Source of the DNA: Aldehydirespirator sp028819505
Lineage (GTDB): Bacteria; Actinomycetota; Acidimicrobiia; Acidimicrobiales; Aldehydirespiratoraceae
Assembly: GCA_965207755.1 (NCBI GenBank)
Contig: OZ242297.1
Location: 1,798,001-1,862,000 of the forward strand
Reading direction: 5' to 3'
Length of the DNA stretch: 64,000 nt
This document shows positions 1-8,600 of the stretch, one piece after another. The translations under genes were made by a program, and so were the position numbers. Each line of letters starts with the position of its first letter. Positions within the stretch are counted from its first letter, which is position 1. The notes beneath the pieces are model-generated. The model saw only the letters and a list, made by a program, of their open reading frames with translations, was not told where the DNA came from and did no database searches.

Positions 1-397
1 TGTGCTCAGGCGAACCGGCGCGGTCGAGCGGGTGTGCGTGTGCTCGTTCTCGGACCGGCGCACCCGGCAGGTTCGCGACCAGATCGGGGGCGCGCTCTGC
101 ACCGGCGCCGGCCCCCGCGGCATCGCCCGCCTGCTGGCCGCCTCGGCCCGGCTCGGCGCGCCGGCGTCCTTCGATTTCCACGCCGCCCAGGTGCCGGTGC
201 GCGCCAAGGGCCTGACGCTGGTGCGGCCCGCGATGCTGGCCGCGGCCCACCGCCACGGCGTCGCAGTCCATGTCTGGACCATCGACGAGCCGGCCGAGAT
301 GCACCGCCTCCTCGACATGGGGGTGGACGGCATCATGACCGACCGGCCCTCTGTGTTGCGCCGGGTGATGATCGAGCGGGGCCACTGGGAGACCTGA
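1..397 (+). CDS. Glycerophosphodiester phosphodiesterase, C-terminal part (5' end outside window)
   Basis: Hydrolyses deacylated phospholipids (glycerophosphodiesters) to glycerol 3-phosphate and an alcohol. Only about the last 130 residues are present. The frame is open from the window edge, so any start codon seen inside is not the true start. The stretch VHVWTIDEP, then a leucine-rich helix and MGVDGIMTDRP, is the characteristic last strand, helix and loop of the GDPD TIM barrel: the V-x-V-W-T-[IV]-[DN] strand followed by GVDGI-x-TD-x-P. The frame stops at TGA 395-397. The catalytic His/Glu residues of the N-terminal half lie outside the window. The family assignment is firm, but the substrate cannot be told from this part. 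Confidence 0.85.
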   Translation, partial: VLRRTGAVERVCVCSFSDRRTRQVRDQIGGALCTGAGPRGIARLLAASARLGAPASFDFHAAQVPVRAKGLTLVRPAMLAAAHRHGVAVHVWTIDEPAEMHRLLDMGVDGIMTDRPSVLRRVMIERGHWET

Positions 398-1276
398 TCG
401 GGCCGTCCGCAGCTCCCGCATCGACGCCAGACTGTGGACGCATTGTGCATAACCGGGCGCCGCTTGGGGATTTCTCCAGAATGCTCGGGATTTCGATGGG
501 GATTTCGCGTTTCCGGGTTGACAACCCGTGGCAGACCCCCGAAGATGCCGACCGTCCGAAGTGAGCAGCGACATAGGCGCTGGACCAGCCGCCGAAGGCC
601 TCGGCCCGGAGCAGCGGAGCGGAGTCGATGAAGCGGTCCGCGGAGGACACCCAGCCAGCCAGGCCGGCTCGTAGGAGCCGGTGGGTCAGCCGGGGACACG
701 GAGGTTCTCCTCCGAGCAGGCGGACATGATCCCCGACGGGGGACGATGACCGCAGGATCGGAGAAGGATCACCTCGCCGGGAGTCCCGGCGACTGCCGAG
801 CACGCCGCCGGGCGGGCGAGGGAGTCACCGGAACGCCTCCAGGCGAGGGTGTCGCCGAGGCGCCGGGTCGAGTCCCGATCCCGACGGGGACCGGGCAGAA
901 CCGGAGTCTCAGGAGGTGCCGACGGGTACCGCCGGATGATCCGGTCTCACGCCACGGAGCCGTCCGGGCGGGAGTCAGGGCACAGACCCGGATACGGGGA
1001 TGGGCCCCGGAGTGCCGCAGAATCCGACGGGATTCGGGCGGTCGGTGGACAGGCGCAATCGGAGCCCCGAGAAGTTGAGCGGCGCAAGCCGGGAGGCTAC
1101 TCGGGGCTCCGTCGCGTCCCGGCCGCGGCCATGCACTCAGACCGCCGGCAGCCGATGTGTATACTCCCCCGCGGTTTCGGTGGTGCGTGCCGGCGGTGCG
1201 CTCCAACGGAGCTCGCAAGAAGCACAAGCAGAGCTGCCGGCCGGGCGCTGCCAGCTCTCACGAAAGGACAGACCAG
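398..1276. other. Long intergenic stretch without a convincing gene
   Basis: No frame here has good codon usage together with a plausible start. The stretch is rich in small hairpins, for example CCGGCTC-gtag-GAGCCGG near 672-690 and a GGAGG/CCTCC pair near 709-718. On the minus strand about 590-660 reads as a short Ala/Phe-rich peptide that could be a decayed gene, but nothing confirms it. One DnaA-box-like TTATGCACA lies on the minus strand near 445-453; a single copy does not indicate an origin. The promoter of the next gene lies at the right end. Confidence 0.5.
1160..1165 (+). promoter_or_regulatory. Candidate -10 box (TATACT) for the first Asp-Met repeat protein
   Basis: TGTGTATACTC occurs about 110 nt before the start codon. 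The same string occurs before the paralogue at 2191-2201, and the sequence between promoter and start is recognisably similar in both (GCAGTTGCGGTT-like, then GCTCGCAAGAAGCACAAG versus GCTCGTATAGGTACAAG, then CGAAAGGACAGA). Conservation across the duplication supports a promoter with a leader of about 100 nt. No good -35 box is visible. Confidence 0.5.
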
Positions 1277-1984
1277 ATGAAGAGAACTATGGCACTGGCT
1301 GCCGCAGTGGGCATGCTCACGCTGTTCGCGCTGGCGGGCCAGGCAGCCGCGCAGGGCCAGCCGACGGCGTCGGTAGACCCTGAGTACGTCGGCGCGGCGG
1401 GCGACCACACGGTGACGATCTCCGGCAGCGGATGGCAAGCCGACCCCGCAGTCACAGCGTGCCCCGGCTTCGGTGGCGCCATACCGGCCGCCATGGATCA
1501 AGGCGCGGCGCTCGCGAACTGCCCCGACCTCATCGCTGACATGGGTGCGACGGTCTCAGCTCCAGGCGGGTCATTCTCGACGTCGAGGACCCTCAGCGTC
1601 CCGGCCGAAGGGCTCGTGATACTGGTATTCACCGCGGAACCCTCGGCCGCTGACCTCGCCGTGGTGAAGGTCGGCGAGCCGATGGGCGACGACATGGGCG
1701 ACATGGACGGCGACATGGACGACATGGACGACATGGACGGCGACATGGACGACATGGACGGCGACATGGACGACATGGACGACATGGACGACATGGACGA
1801 CATGGGCGACATGGACGACATGGGCGACATGGGCGACGACATGGCTCCCGAGGGTGGAGCAGCGACCGGTTTCGGCGGCACGGCCGGCTCCGACGGCAAC
1901 AGCGTGGCCGTCCCCTTGGCCGCCACCCTCGCGGCAGTCGTCCTGCTAGGCGGAACGGCCCTGGCGGTCCGGCGGCACAGCTGA
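1277..1984 (+). CDS. Secreted Asp-Met repeat surface protein, paralogue 1, with C-terminal sorting signal
   Basis: A protein of 235 aa. The start ATG 1277 was chosen because GAAAGGA lies just upstream and a Sec signal peptide follows (MKRTMALAAAVGMLTLFALAGQ, cleavage probably near AAAQG). Residues about 30-130 form a small beta-rich domain opening with the pattern G-x-H-T-V-T-I-S-GSGW. Residues about 135-190 are low-complexity DDM/GDM/DGDM repeats of alternating acid and methionine. The C-terminus has GAATGFGG, a short linker, a hydrophobic helix and the positive tail RRHS, the layout of a sortase sorting signal. It is paralogous to the next gene and lies two genes from a class F sortase, so covalent surface attachment is inferred. 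I know no described function; the acidic Met repeat could bind metal or serve as a stalk. Confidence 0.8.
   Translation: MKRTMALAAAVGMLTLFALAGQAAAQGQPTASVDPEYVGAAGDHTVTISGSGWQADPAVTACPGFGGAIPAAMDQGAALANCPDLIADMGATVSAPGGSFSTSRTLSVPAEGLVILVFTAEPSAADLAVVKVGEPMGDDMGDMDGDMDDMDDMDGDMDDMDGDMDDMDDMDDMDDMGDMDDMGDMGDDMAPEGGAATGFGGTAGSDGNSVAVPLAATLAAVVLLGGTALAVRRHS
1681..1845 (+). repeat. In-frame Asp-Met-coding tandem repeat, copy 1
   Basis: Imperfect tandem array of 9-12 bp units (GACATGGACGAC, GACATGGACGGC, GACATGGGCGAC) encoding DMDD, DMDG and DMGD. All units keep the reading frame, so length can change by slippage without a frameshift. Confidence 0.9.
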
Positions 1985-2091
1985 CGACAATCCAACTCGC
2001 CGGGAGGCGGAGTTCGCAACGAACACCGAGCCCCGGCCGCAAGACAGCGGACTGCGGCAGCGGCAATCATCGCCGCTGCCGCAGTCGCGTT
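1982..2091 (+). pseudogene. Decayed copy of the 5' end of the sortase gene
   Basis: This stretch aligns along its whole length with 3037-3147, the stop of the second paralogue plus the first 26 or so codons of the sortase. Both read GGAGTTC-x-CGAACACC, then a CGGCAAGAC-like string, GCGGACTGCGGCAGCGGC, CATCGCCGCTGCCGCAGTCGCGT. The start ATG is gone here (GTTCGCAACG instead of GTTCATGGCG). It marks a tandem duplication of the repeat-protein gene together with the sortase start. The perfect inverted repeat GACTGCGGCAGCGGC / GCCGCTGCCGCAGTC (7-nt loop) may now act as a transcription terminator. A third fragment of the same string is at 2136-2168. Confidence 0.75.
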
Positions 2092-2194
2092 TGCCCCGGC
2101 GCCGAAACGGGTCCGGGTGTCCACCCTCGCCGTCGGGCGGCAATCATCGCCGCTGCCGCAGTCGCGTTGTCCCACCCTGCAGGGCACCCGTGTG

Positions 2195-2200
2195 TATACT
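2195..2200 (+). promoter_or_regulatory. Candidate -10 box (TATACT) for the second Asp-Met repeat protein
   Basis: Same TGTGTATACTC context as the promoter before the first paralogue, about 96 nt before the start codon. The sequence from here to the ATG is homologous to the leader of the first gene and ends in the identical CGAAAGGACAGA ribosome-binding segment. Confidence 0.5.
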
Positions 2201-2296
2201 CGCCCGCAGTTGCGGTTGGGTGCGCCCGAAGTCGCACCCAGCGGGAGCTCGTATAGGTACAAGTAGAGCTGCTGGCTCCGCGAAAGGACAGAACCT

Positions 2297-3037
2297 ATGA
2301 AGAGAATCATGGCACTGGCGGCCATCGTGAGCGTGTTGGCCCTGTTCGTGCTCACTGGTCAGGCCTCGGCGCAGGACGGGCCGTCGCTCACAGCAGATCC
2401 GCCCGCCGTGGACGGACCGGGGACCTACACCTTCACGCTCACCGGATCGGGCTGGAGTGCGGGCCTGATCGTCTTCATCGTGCCCTGCACCGTCGCCGGC
2501 GAGCAGCTCACGACCGCGTCGTCCACCGACGAGATCGTGGCCGCCTTGTCGGGCATGGGTCAGGACGACTGCGTCCTCGCACCCCTCAGCGCGCCTACCC
2601 CTGTGGGAGCCGACGGCACCTTCACCGTCGAGGTCACCCACGACGTACCGGCCAACTTCGCGTTCGGCGCGGGAGATGCCGGCGGCACTGAGGAAAGCGC
2701 TGCTCCAGTCCTGTTCATCGCGGACGACATGGACGGCGACATGGACGACATGGGCGACATGGACGGCGACATGGACGACATGGACGACATGGGCGACATG
2801 GACGGCGACATGGACGGCGACATGGACGGCGACATGGGCGACATGGACGGCGACATGGACGACATGGGCGACATGGGCGACATGGGCGACGACATGGCTC
2901 CGGAGGGCGCGGCTGAGACCGGCCTCGGCGGCATGGCCGGCTCCGACGGCAACAGCGTGGCCGTCCCGCTGGCCGCAACCCTGGCGGCGGTAGTCCTGCT
3001 CGGCGGGGCTGCGCTCGTCACCAGGCGTCACGCCTAA
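2297..3037 (+). CDS. Secreted Asp-Met repeat surface protein, paralogue 2, with C-terminal sorting signal
   Basis: A protein of 246 aa; start ATG 2297 with AAAGGA upstream. Signal peptide MKRIMALAAIVSVLALFVL, cleavage probably after ASAQ. Residues about 25-135 are a beta-rich domain with GTYTFTLTGSGW, matching the same pattern in the first paralogue. Residues about 143-200 are D/M/G repeats. The tail has AAETGLGG, a linker SDGNSVAVPLAAT identical to the paralogue, a hydrophobic helix and RRHA. The extracellular domains have diverged far more than the sorting tails, which suggests the tails are held constant by a shared partner. The sortase starts 31 nt downstream, so co-transcription is likely. 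Function unknown. Confidence 0.8.
   Translation: MKRIMALAAIVSVLALFVLTGQASAQDGPSLTADPPAVDGPGTYTFTLTGSGWSAGLIVFIVPCTVAGEQLTTASSTDEIVAALSGMGQDDCVLAPLSAPTPVGADGTFTVEVTHDVPANFAFGAGDAGGTEESAAPVLFIADDMDGDMDDMGDMDGDMDDMDDMGDMDGDMDGDMDGDMGDMDGDMDDMGDMGDMGDDMAPEGAAETGLGGMAGSDGNSVAVPLAATLAAVVLLGGAALVTRRHA
2725..2896 (+). repeat. In-frame Asp-Met-coding tandem repeat, copy 2
   Basis: Same unit types as the array in the first paralogue (GACATGGACGGC, GACATGGACGAC, GACATGGGC) in a different order and number, all in frame. This indicates independent expansion or contraction after the gene duplication. Confidence 0.9.
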
Positions 3038-3068
3038 CAGACAACCAACCCGCTGGGGGCGGGAGTTC

Positions 3069-3986
3069 ATGGCGAACACCATTCCTTCAGCGGCAAGACT
3101 GCGGACTGCGGCAGCGGCACTCATCGCCGCTGCCGCAGTCGCGTCCTGCAGCGCTAGCCCCCCGCGCACGGTCGCACCCGCGCCCGCCGCTTCAACGCCG
3201 GCAACCTCGAGCGACACAGCAGCCGCCGAGCACCCGGCCACAGCCGCTCGAGAGTCGACACCGACGCTCGTGACGGAAGCACCGGCAGCCGCGACGGAGG
3301 TGTCGACGACCGACGCGACAGCGCCTTCGACCGACACGACAGCGCCTTCGACCGGCACAGAAGCGCCGACGACTGGCGCAGCAACGACTCTCATTGCGGT
3401 GGCGCCGCCGGCCTCGGTCGCTGAACGCGCCGTGGCCCCCGCCACTGGCGCCACTGGTGCCGGCACCGCCGCGGAGTCGTGGGACTACTCGCCGCTGGCG
3501 GACCACTTGAGCCTCGACGCGGTCGCCGACGCCCGGATGCAGGCGCCCGACCCCGCCGTCATCCGCATCCCGAGGCTCGAGGTGGAAGCGGAGGTCATCC
3601 CCCTCGGCCTTCAAGATGACGGATCGATAGAGGTGCCGGAGGACCCGGACCAAGCAGGCTGGTGGCTGGGCGGCCCCGAGCCGGGCGAGACGGGCCCGGC
3701 CGTGATACTCGGCCATGTGGACTCCCAGGAGGAGGGCCCGGCCGTGTTCTTCTACCTCCGTTACCTGGATCCCGGTGACGAGATCCACATCGACCGGGTG
3801 GACGGATCGACCATCACCTACGTGGTCGAGTCGACCGAGCGGCACGACAAGGACGAGTTCCCCACCGACGCGGTGTACGGGCCGACCGAGGAGCCGACGC
3901 TCCGGCTGGTCACCTGCGGCGGCGACTTCGACTTCGGCGTGAGGACCTACGCGGACAACGTGATCGTCTTCGCCTCGCTGGCCTGA
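3069..3986 (+). CDS. Class F sortase, lipoprotein-anchored
   Basis: Cysteine transpeptidase of 305 aa predicted to attach secreted proteins to the cell surface. The N-terminus has an Ala-rich hydrophobic segment ending in a lipobox (AVAS-C, Cys near residue 27). Residues about 30-130 are a Thr/Ala/Pro-rich spacer. The C-terminal 165 residues are the sortase fold: IRIPRLEVEAEVIPLG at its start, catalytic His in VILGHVDS, catalytic Cys in LRLVTCGG and catalytic Arg near the end of DFDFGVRTYADN. The compact domain and short TC segment match actinobacterial class F. It follows two proteins with sortase-type tails, its likely substrates. The segment coding the signal peptide contains a strong DNA inverted repeat shared with the fossil at 1982-2091. 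A lipid anchor in place of the usual transmembrane helix is uncommon. Confidence 0.88.
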   Translation: MANTIPSAARLRTAAAALIAAAAVASCSASPPRTVAPAPAASTPATSSDTAAAEHPATAARESTPTLVTEAPAAATEVSTTDATAPSTDTTAPSTGTEAPTTGAATTLIAVAPPASVAERAVAPATGATGAGTAAESWDYSPLADHLSLDAVADARMQAPDPAVIRIPRLEVEAEVIPLGLQDDGSIEVPEDPDQAGWWLGGPEPGETGPAVILGHVDSQEEGPAVFFYLRYLDPGDEIHIDRVDGSTITYVVESTERHDKDEFPTDAVYGPTEEPTLRLVTCGGDFDFGVRTYADNVIVFASLA

Positions 3987-3992
3987 GGGCGA

Positions 3993-4011
3993 GCGGGCAG
4001 GCGCGGCCCGC
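3993..4011. terminator. Possible bidirectional terminator hairpin between convergent genes
   Basis: GCGGGC, a 7-nt loop and GCCCGC lie between the sortase stop and the convergent gltD stop. There is no T-run, so this is weak evidence. Confidence 0.3.
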
Positions 4012-4052
4012 CGAAGGCTCCGTAGGATGCGCAGCCGTCCAGAACAGGCCGT

Positions 4053-5516
<1,464 letters not shown>

Positions 5517-5520
5517 GTCC

Positions 5521-5620
5521 CCCGCTCTTGTTCGCTGCGCTCACGGGCCGCTCGGGCCACGGCCTCGCTGGGCGCCGCGGTGGAATCATCACGAATCGCC
5601 GCCTTCCCGCTCGGCCTCTG
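5521..5620 (+). repeat. Dispersed repeat, full copy A (gltB-gltD junction)
   Basis: About 100 bp. Left part CCCGCTCTTGTTCGCTGCG, then CTCACGGGCCGCTCGGGCCACGGCCTCGC; a variable middle; right end CCGCTCGGCCTCTGG. It fills the space between the gltB stop and the gltD start. On the minus strand its left end reads GAGCGGGGGAC directly before the gltD ATG, so it appears to supply the ribosome-binding site. Related copies: 8831-8893, 10469-10560, 10604-10635, 13935-14036, 32334-32350, 36750-36771 and 37269-37366. Confidence 0.85.
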
Positions 5621-5621
5621 G

Positions 5622-8600
5622 TCACCCGTGGGCCGCGGCCATCACTGCGGCCACCTCGTCGATGCCCGCGACGCGGGCCTGCTCGGCCGCCTGACGCACC
5701 CGCTTGTAGTCGCTGGGCATCACCTTCACGAAGTTCCTGGAGGCTGAGGCCCAGTCGCCGAGCAGCCGGGCAGCCACCTCGCTGCCGGTCTCGTGGCGGT
5801 GGCGCTCCACCCGGTGCCGCAGCCACACGAAGTCCTCGCCGTCGAGCTCTTCGAGCTCCACCATCTCGGGATTCACCCGCACCGGCAGCTTGCCGCCGGG
5901 GTCGTACACGAAGGCGATGCCGCCCGACATGCCGGCCGCGAAGTTCCGGCCCACCGGGCCGAGGACCACCGTCCGCCCGCCGGTCATGTACTCGCACCCG
6001 TGGTCGCCGACGCCCTCCACCACCGCGACGGCCCCGGAGTTGCGCACGCAGAACCGCTCCCCCACCAGACCCCGCAGGTACATCTCGCCCGAGGTGGCGC
6101 CGTAGCCGATGACGTTGCCCGCGATGACGTTGCGCTCCGCCGCGAAGTTGGCGTCGGCCGGCGGGCGCACGACGATGCGACCGCCGGACAGGCCCTTGCC
6201 GACGTAGTCGTTGGCGTCGCCCTCGAGGCGCAGGGTGATGCCCCGGGGCACGAACGCCCCGAAGGACGTTCCGGCCGAGCCGGTGAAGTTCACGACGATG
6301 GTGTCGTCGGGCAGGCCGGCCGCGCCGTAGCGCCGGGTCACCTCGCTGCCCAGCAGCGTGCCGACGGTGCGGTTGGTGTTGCGGATGGGGATGTCGATGG
6401 TAACCGGACGGCTGTCGGACAGGGCGCCCTCGGCGAGCTGGATCAGCATCTGGTCGAGGGCCCGGTCCAGGCCGTGGTCCTGCTGCTCTCGCTGGTGGCG
6501 CACGGCGCCGGGCCCGACCGGCGGCAGGTGCAGGATGGGCGTCAGGTCCAAACCCGAGGCCTTCCAGTGGTCGACCGCCTCGGTCACGTCGAGCACCTCG
6601 ACCTGCCCGACGGCCTCCTCGATGCTGCGGAAGCCGAGTTCCGCCAGCGTCTCCCGCACCTCTTCGGCGATGAACTCGAAGAAGTTGACCACGAACTCGG
6701 GCTGCCCCGAGAACTTCTTGCGCAGCTCGGGGTTCTGGGTGGCCACGCCCACCGGGCAGGTGTCGAGGTGGCAGACCCGCATCATCACGCAGCCCATCAC
6801 CACCAGGGGAGCGGTGGCGAAGCCGAACTCCTCGGCGCCCAGCAGCGCGGCGATCACCACGTCGCGGCCGGTCTTGAGCTGGCCGTCGACCTGCACGACG
6901 ATGCGGTCCCTCAGGTCGTTGAGCAGCAGCGTCTGCTGGGTCTCGGCCAGTCCCAGCTCCCAGGGCGCGCCGGCGTGCTTGATCGATGTCAGGGGCGACG
7001 CTCCCGTGCCGCCGTCGTGGCCGGAGACGAGCACCACGTCGGCGTGGGCCTTGGACACCCCGGCGGCCACCGTGCCCACCCCCACCTCGGCCACCAGCTT
7101 GACGTGGATGCGGGCCGCGGGGTTGGCGTTCTTGAGGTCGTGGATGAGCTGGGCCAGGTCCTCGATGGAGTAGATGTCGTGGTGGGGAGGCGGGGAGATG
7201 AGACCGACCCCCGGCGTGGAGTGGCGGGTCTTGGCTATCCACGGGTAGACCTTGTGGCCCGGCAGCTGGCCCCCCTCGCCGGGCTTGGCCCCCTGGGCCA
7301 TCTTGATCTGGATGTCGTCCGCGTTGACCAGGTACTCGCTGGTCACGCCGAAGCGGCCCGACGCGGCCTGCTTGACCGCGCTGCGCCGCAAGTCGCCGTT
7401 GGGATCGGGGATGTAACGGTCGGCGTCCTCGCCGCCCTCTCCGGTGTTGGACTTGCCGCCGATGCGGTTCATGGCGATGGCCAGCGTCTCGTGGGCCTCC
7501 TTGGAGATCGATCCGTAGCTCATGGCGCCGGTGGCGAAGCGCCTGACGATCTCGGCCACCGGCTCGACCTCGTCGAGCGGCACCGGCGGCCGCTCACCGG
7601 TGCGCAGCCGGAACAGCCCCCGCAACGTGCCCAGGCGGCTGGACTGGTCGTCGACGCGCCGGGTGTACTCACGGAAGATGTCGAAGCGGCGCTCGCGGGT
7701 GGCGTGCTGGAGCTTGAACACGGTCTCGGGGTTGAACAGGTGGTACTCGCCCTCGCGCCGCCACTGGTACTCGCCGCCGGCCTCGATGGTGCGGTGGGCC
7801 CGCCGGGTGGCGTTGGCGGGGAAGGCCCGCCGGTGGCGCACCGCCACAGCGGCCGCGATCTCGTCGGTGCCGATGCCTCCCAGGCGGCTGGCCGTTCCGG
7901 TGAAGTGCTTGTCCACCAGCTCGGGGCCCAGCCCGATGGCCTCGAATATCTGGGCGCCGGTGTAGGAGGCCACCGTGGAGATGCCCATCTTGGACATCAC
8001 CTTGAGGATCCCCGCGCACGCCGCCTTCACGAAGTTGCGGTGCGCGGCCTCGACCCCCATGGCCGGGTCCAGGCCGTGGAGTCCCTCCGTCACCATCTGG
8101 GTGATGGTCTCGAAGGCCAGGTAGGGGTTGACCGCGTTGGCGCCGTAGCCGAGGTGCAGGCACAGGTGGTGGACTTCTCGGGCGTCGCCGGTCTCCGACA
8201 CCAGCCCCACCCGGGTGCGGGTGCGCTCCCGCACCAGGTGCTGGTGCACGGCGGAGACGGCCAGCAGCGACGGGATGGGCGCCATCCGCTCGTCGCTGCC
8301 CCGGTCGGACACCACCAGGATGTCGGCTCCCGCGGCTATGGCGGCCGACGCCGCGTCGCACAGCCCGTCCAGCGCCCGACGCAGGCCGTCGCCCCCGTCG
8401 GCGACCGCGAACAGGGCGGGCAGCACCTCGGTGCGGAAGTCCCCGATCCCGCCCGGTCCGTCGATCTCCACCAGCCGGGCCAGTTCGGTGTCGGTGATGA
8501 CCGGGCTGTCGAGGTGGACGGTCCGGCACGACGACGGCCGGGGGTCGAAGAGGTTGCCTTCGGGGCCGACCCGGGCGTACAGCGAGGTGACCAGCTCCTC

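Noticed and set aside
440..455. DnaA-box-like sequence as a sign of a replication origin
   Set aside because: Only one box, no AT-rich unwinding region, no dnaA or dnaN nearby.
590..1000. Hairpin-rich stretch as a structured RNA or riboswitch
   Set aside because: Local stems are common in GC-rich DNA; no known consensus (for example RNase P or cobalamin) could be found.
1681..2896. Regular short repeats resembling a CRISPR array
   Set aside because: The units are contiguous, in frame and coding (Asp-Met); there are no spacers and no cas genes.
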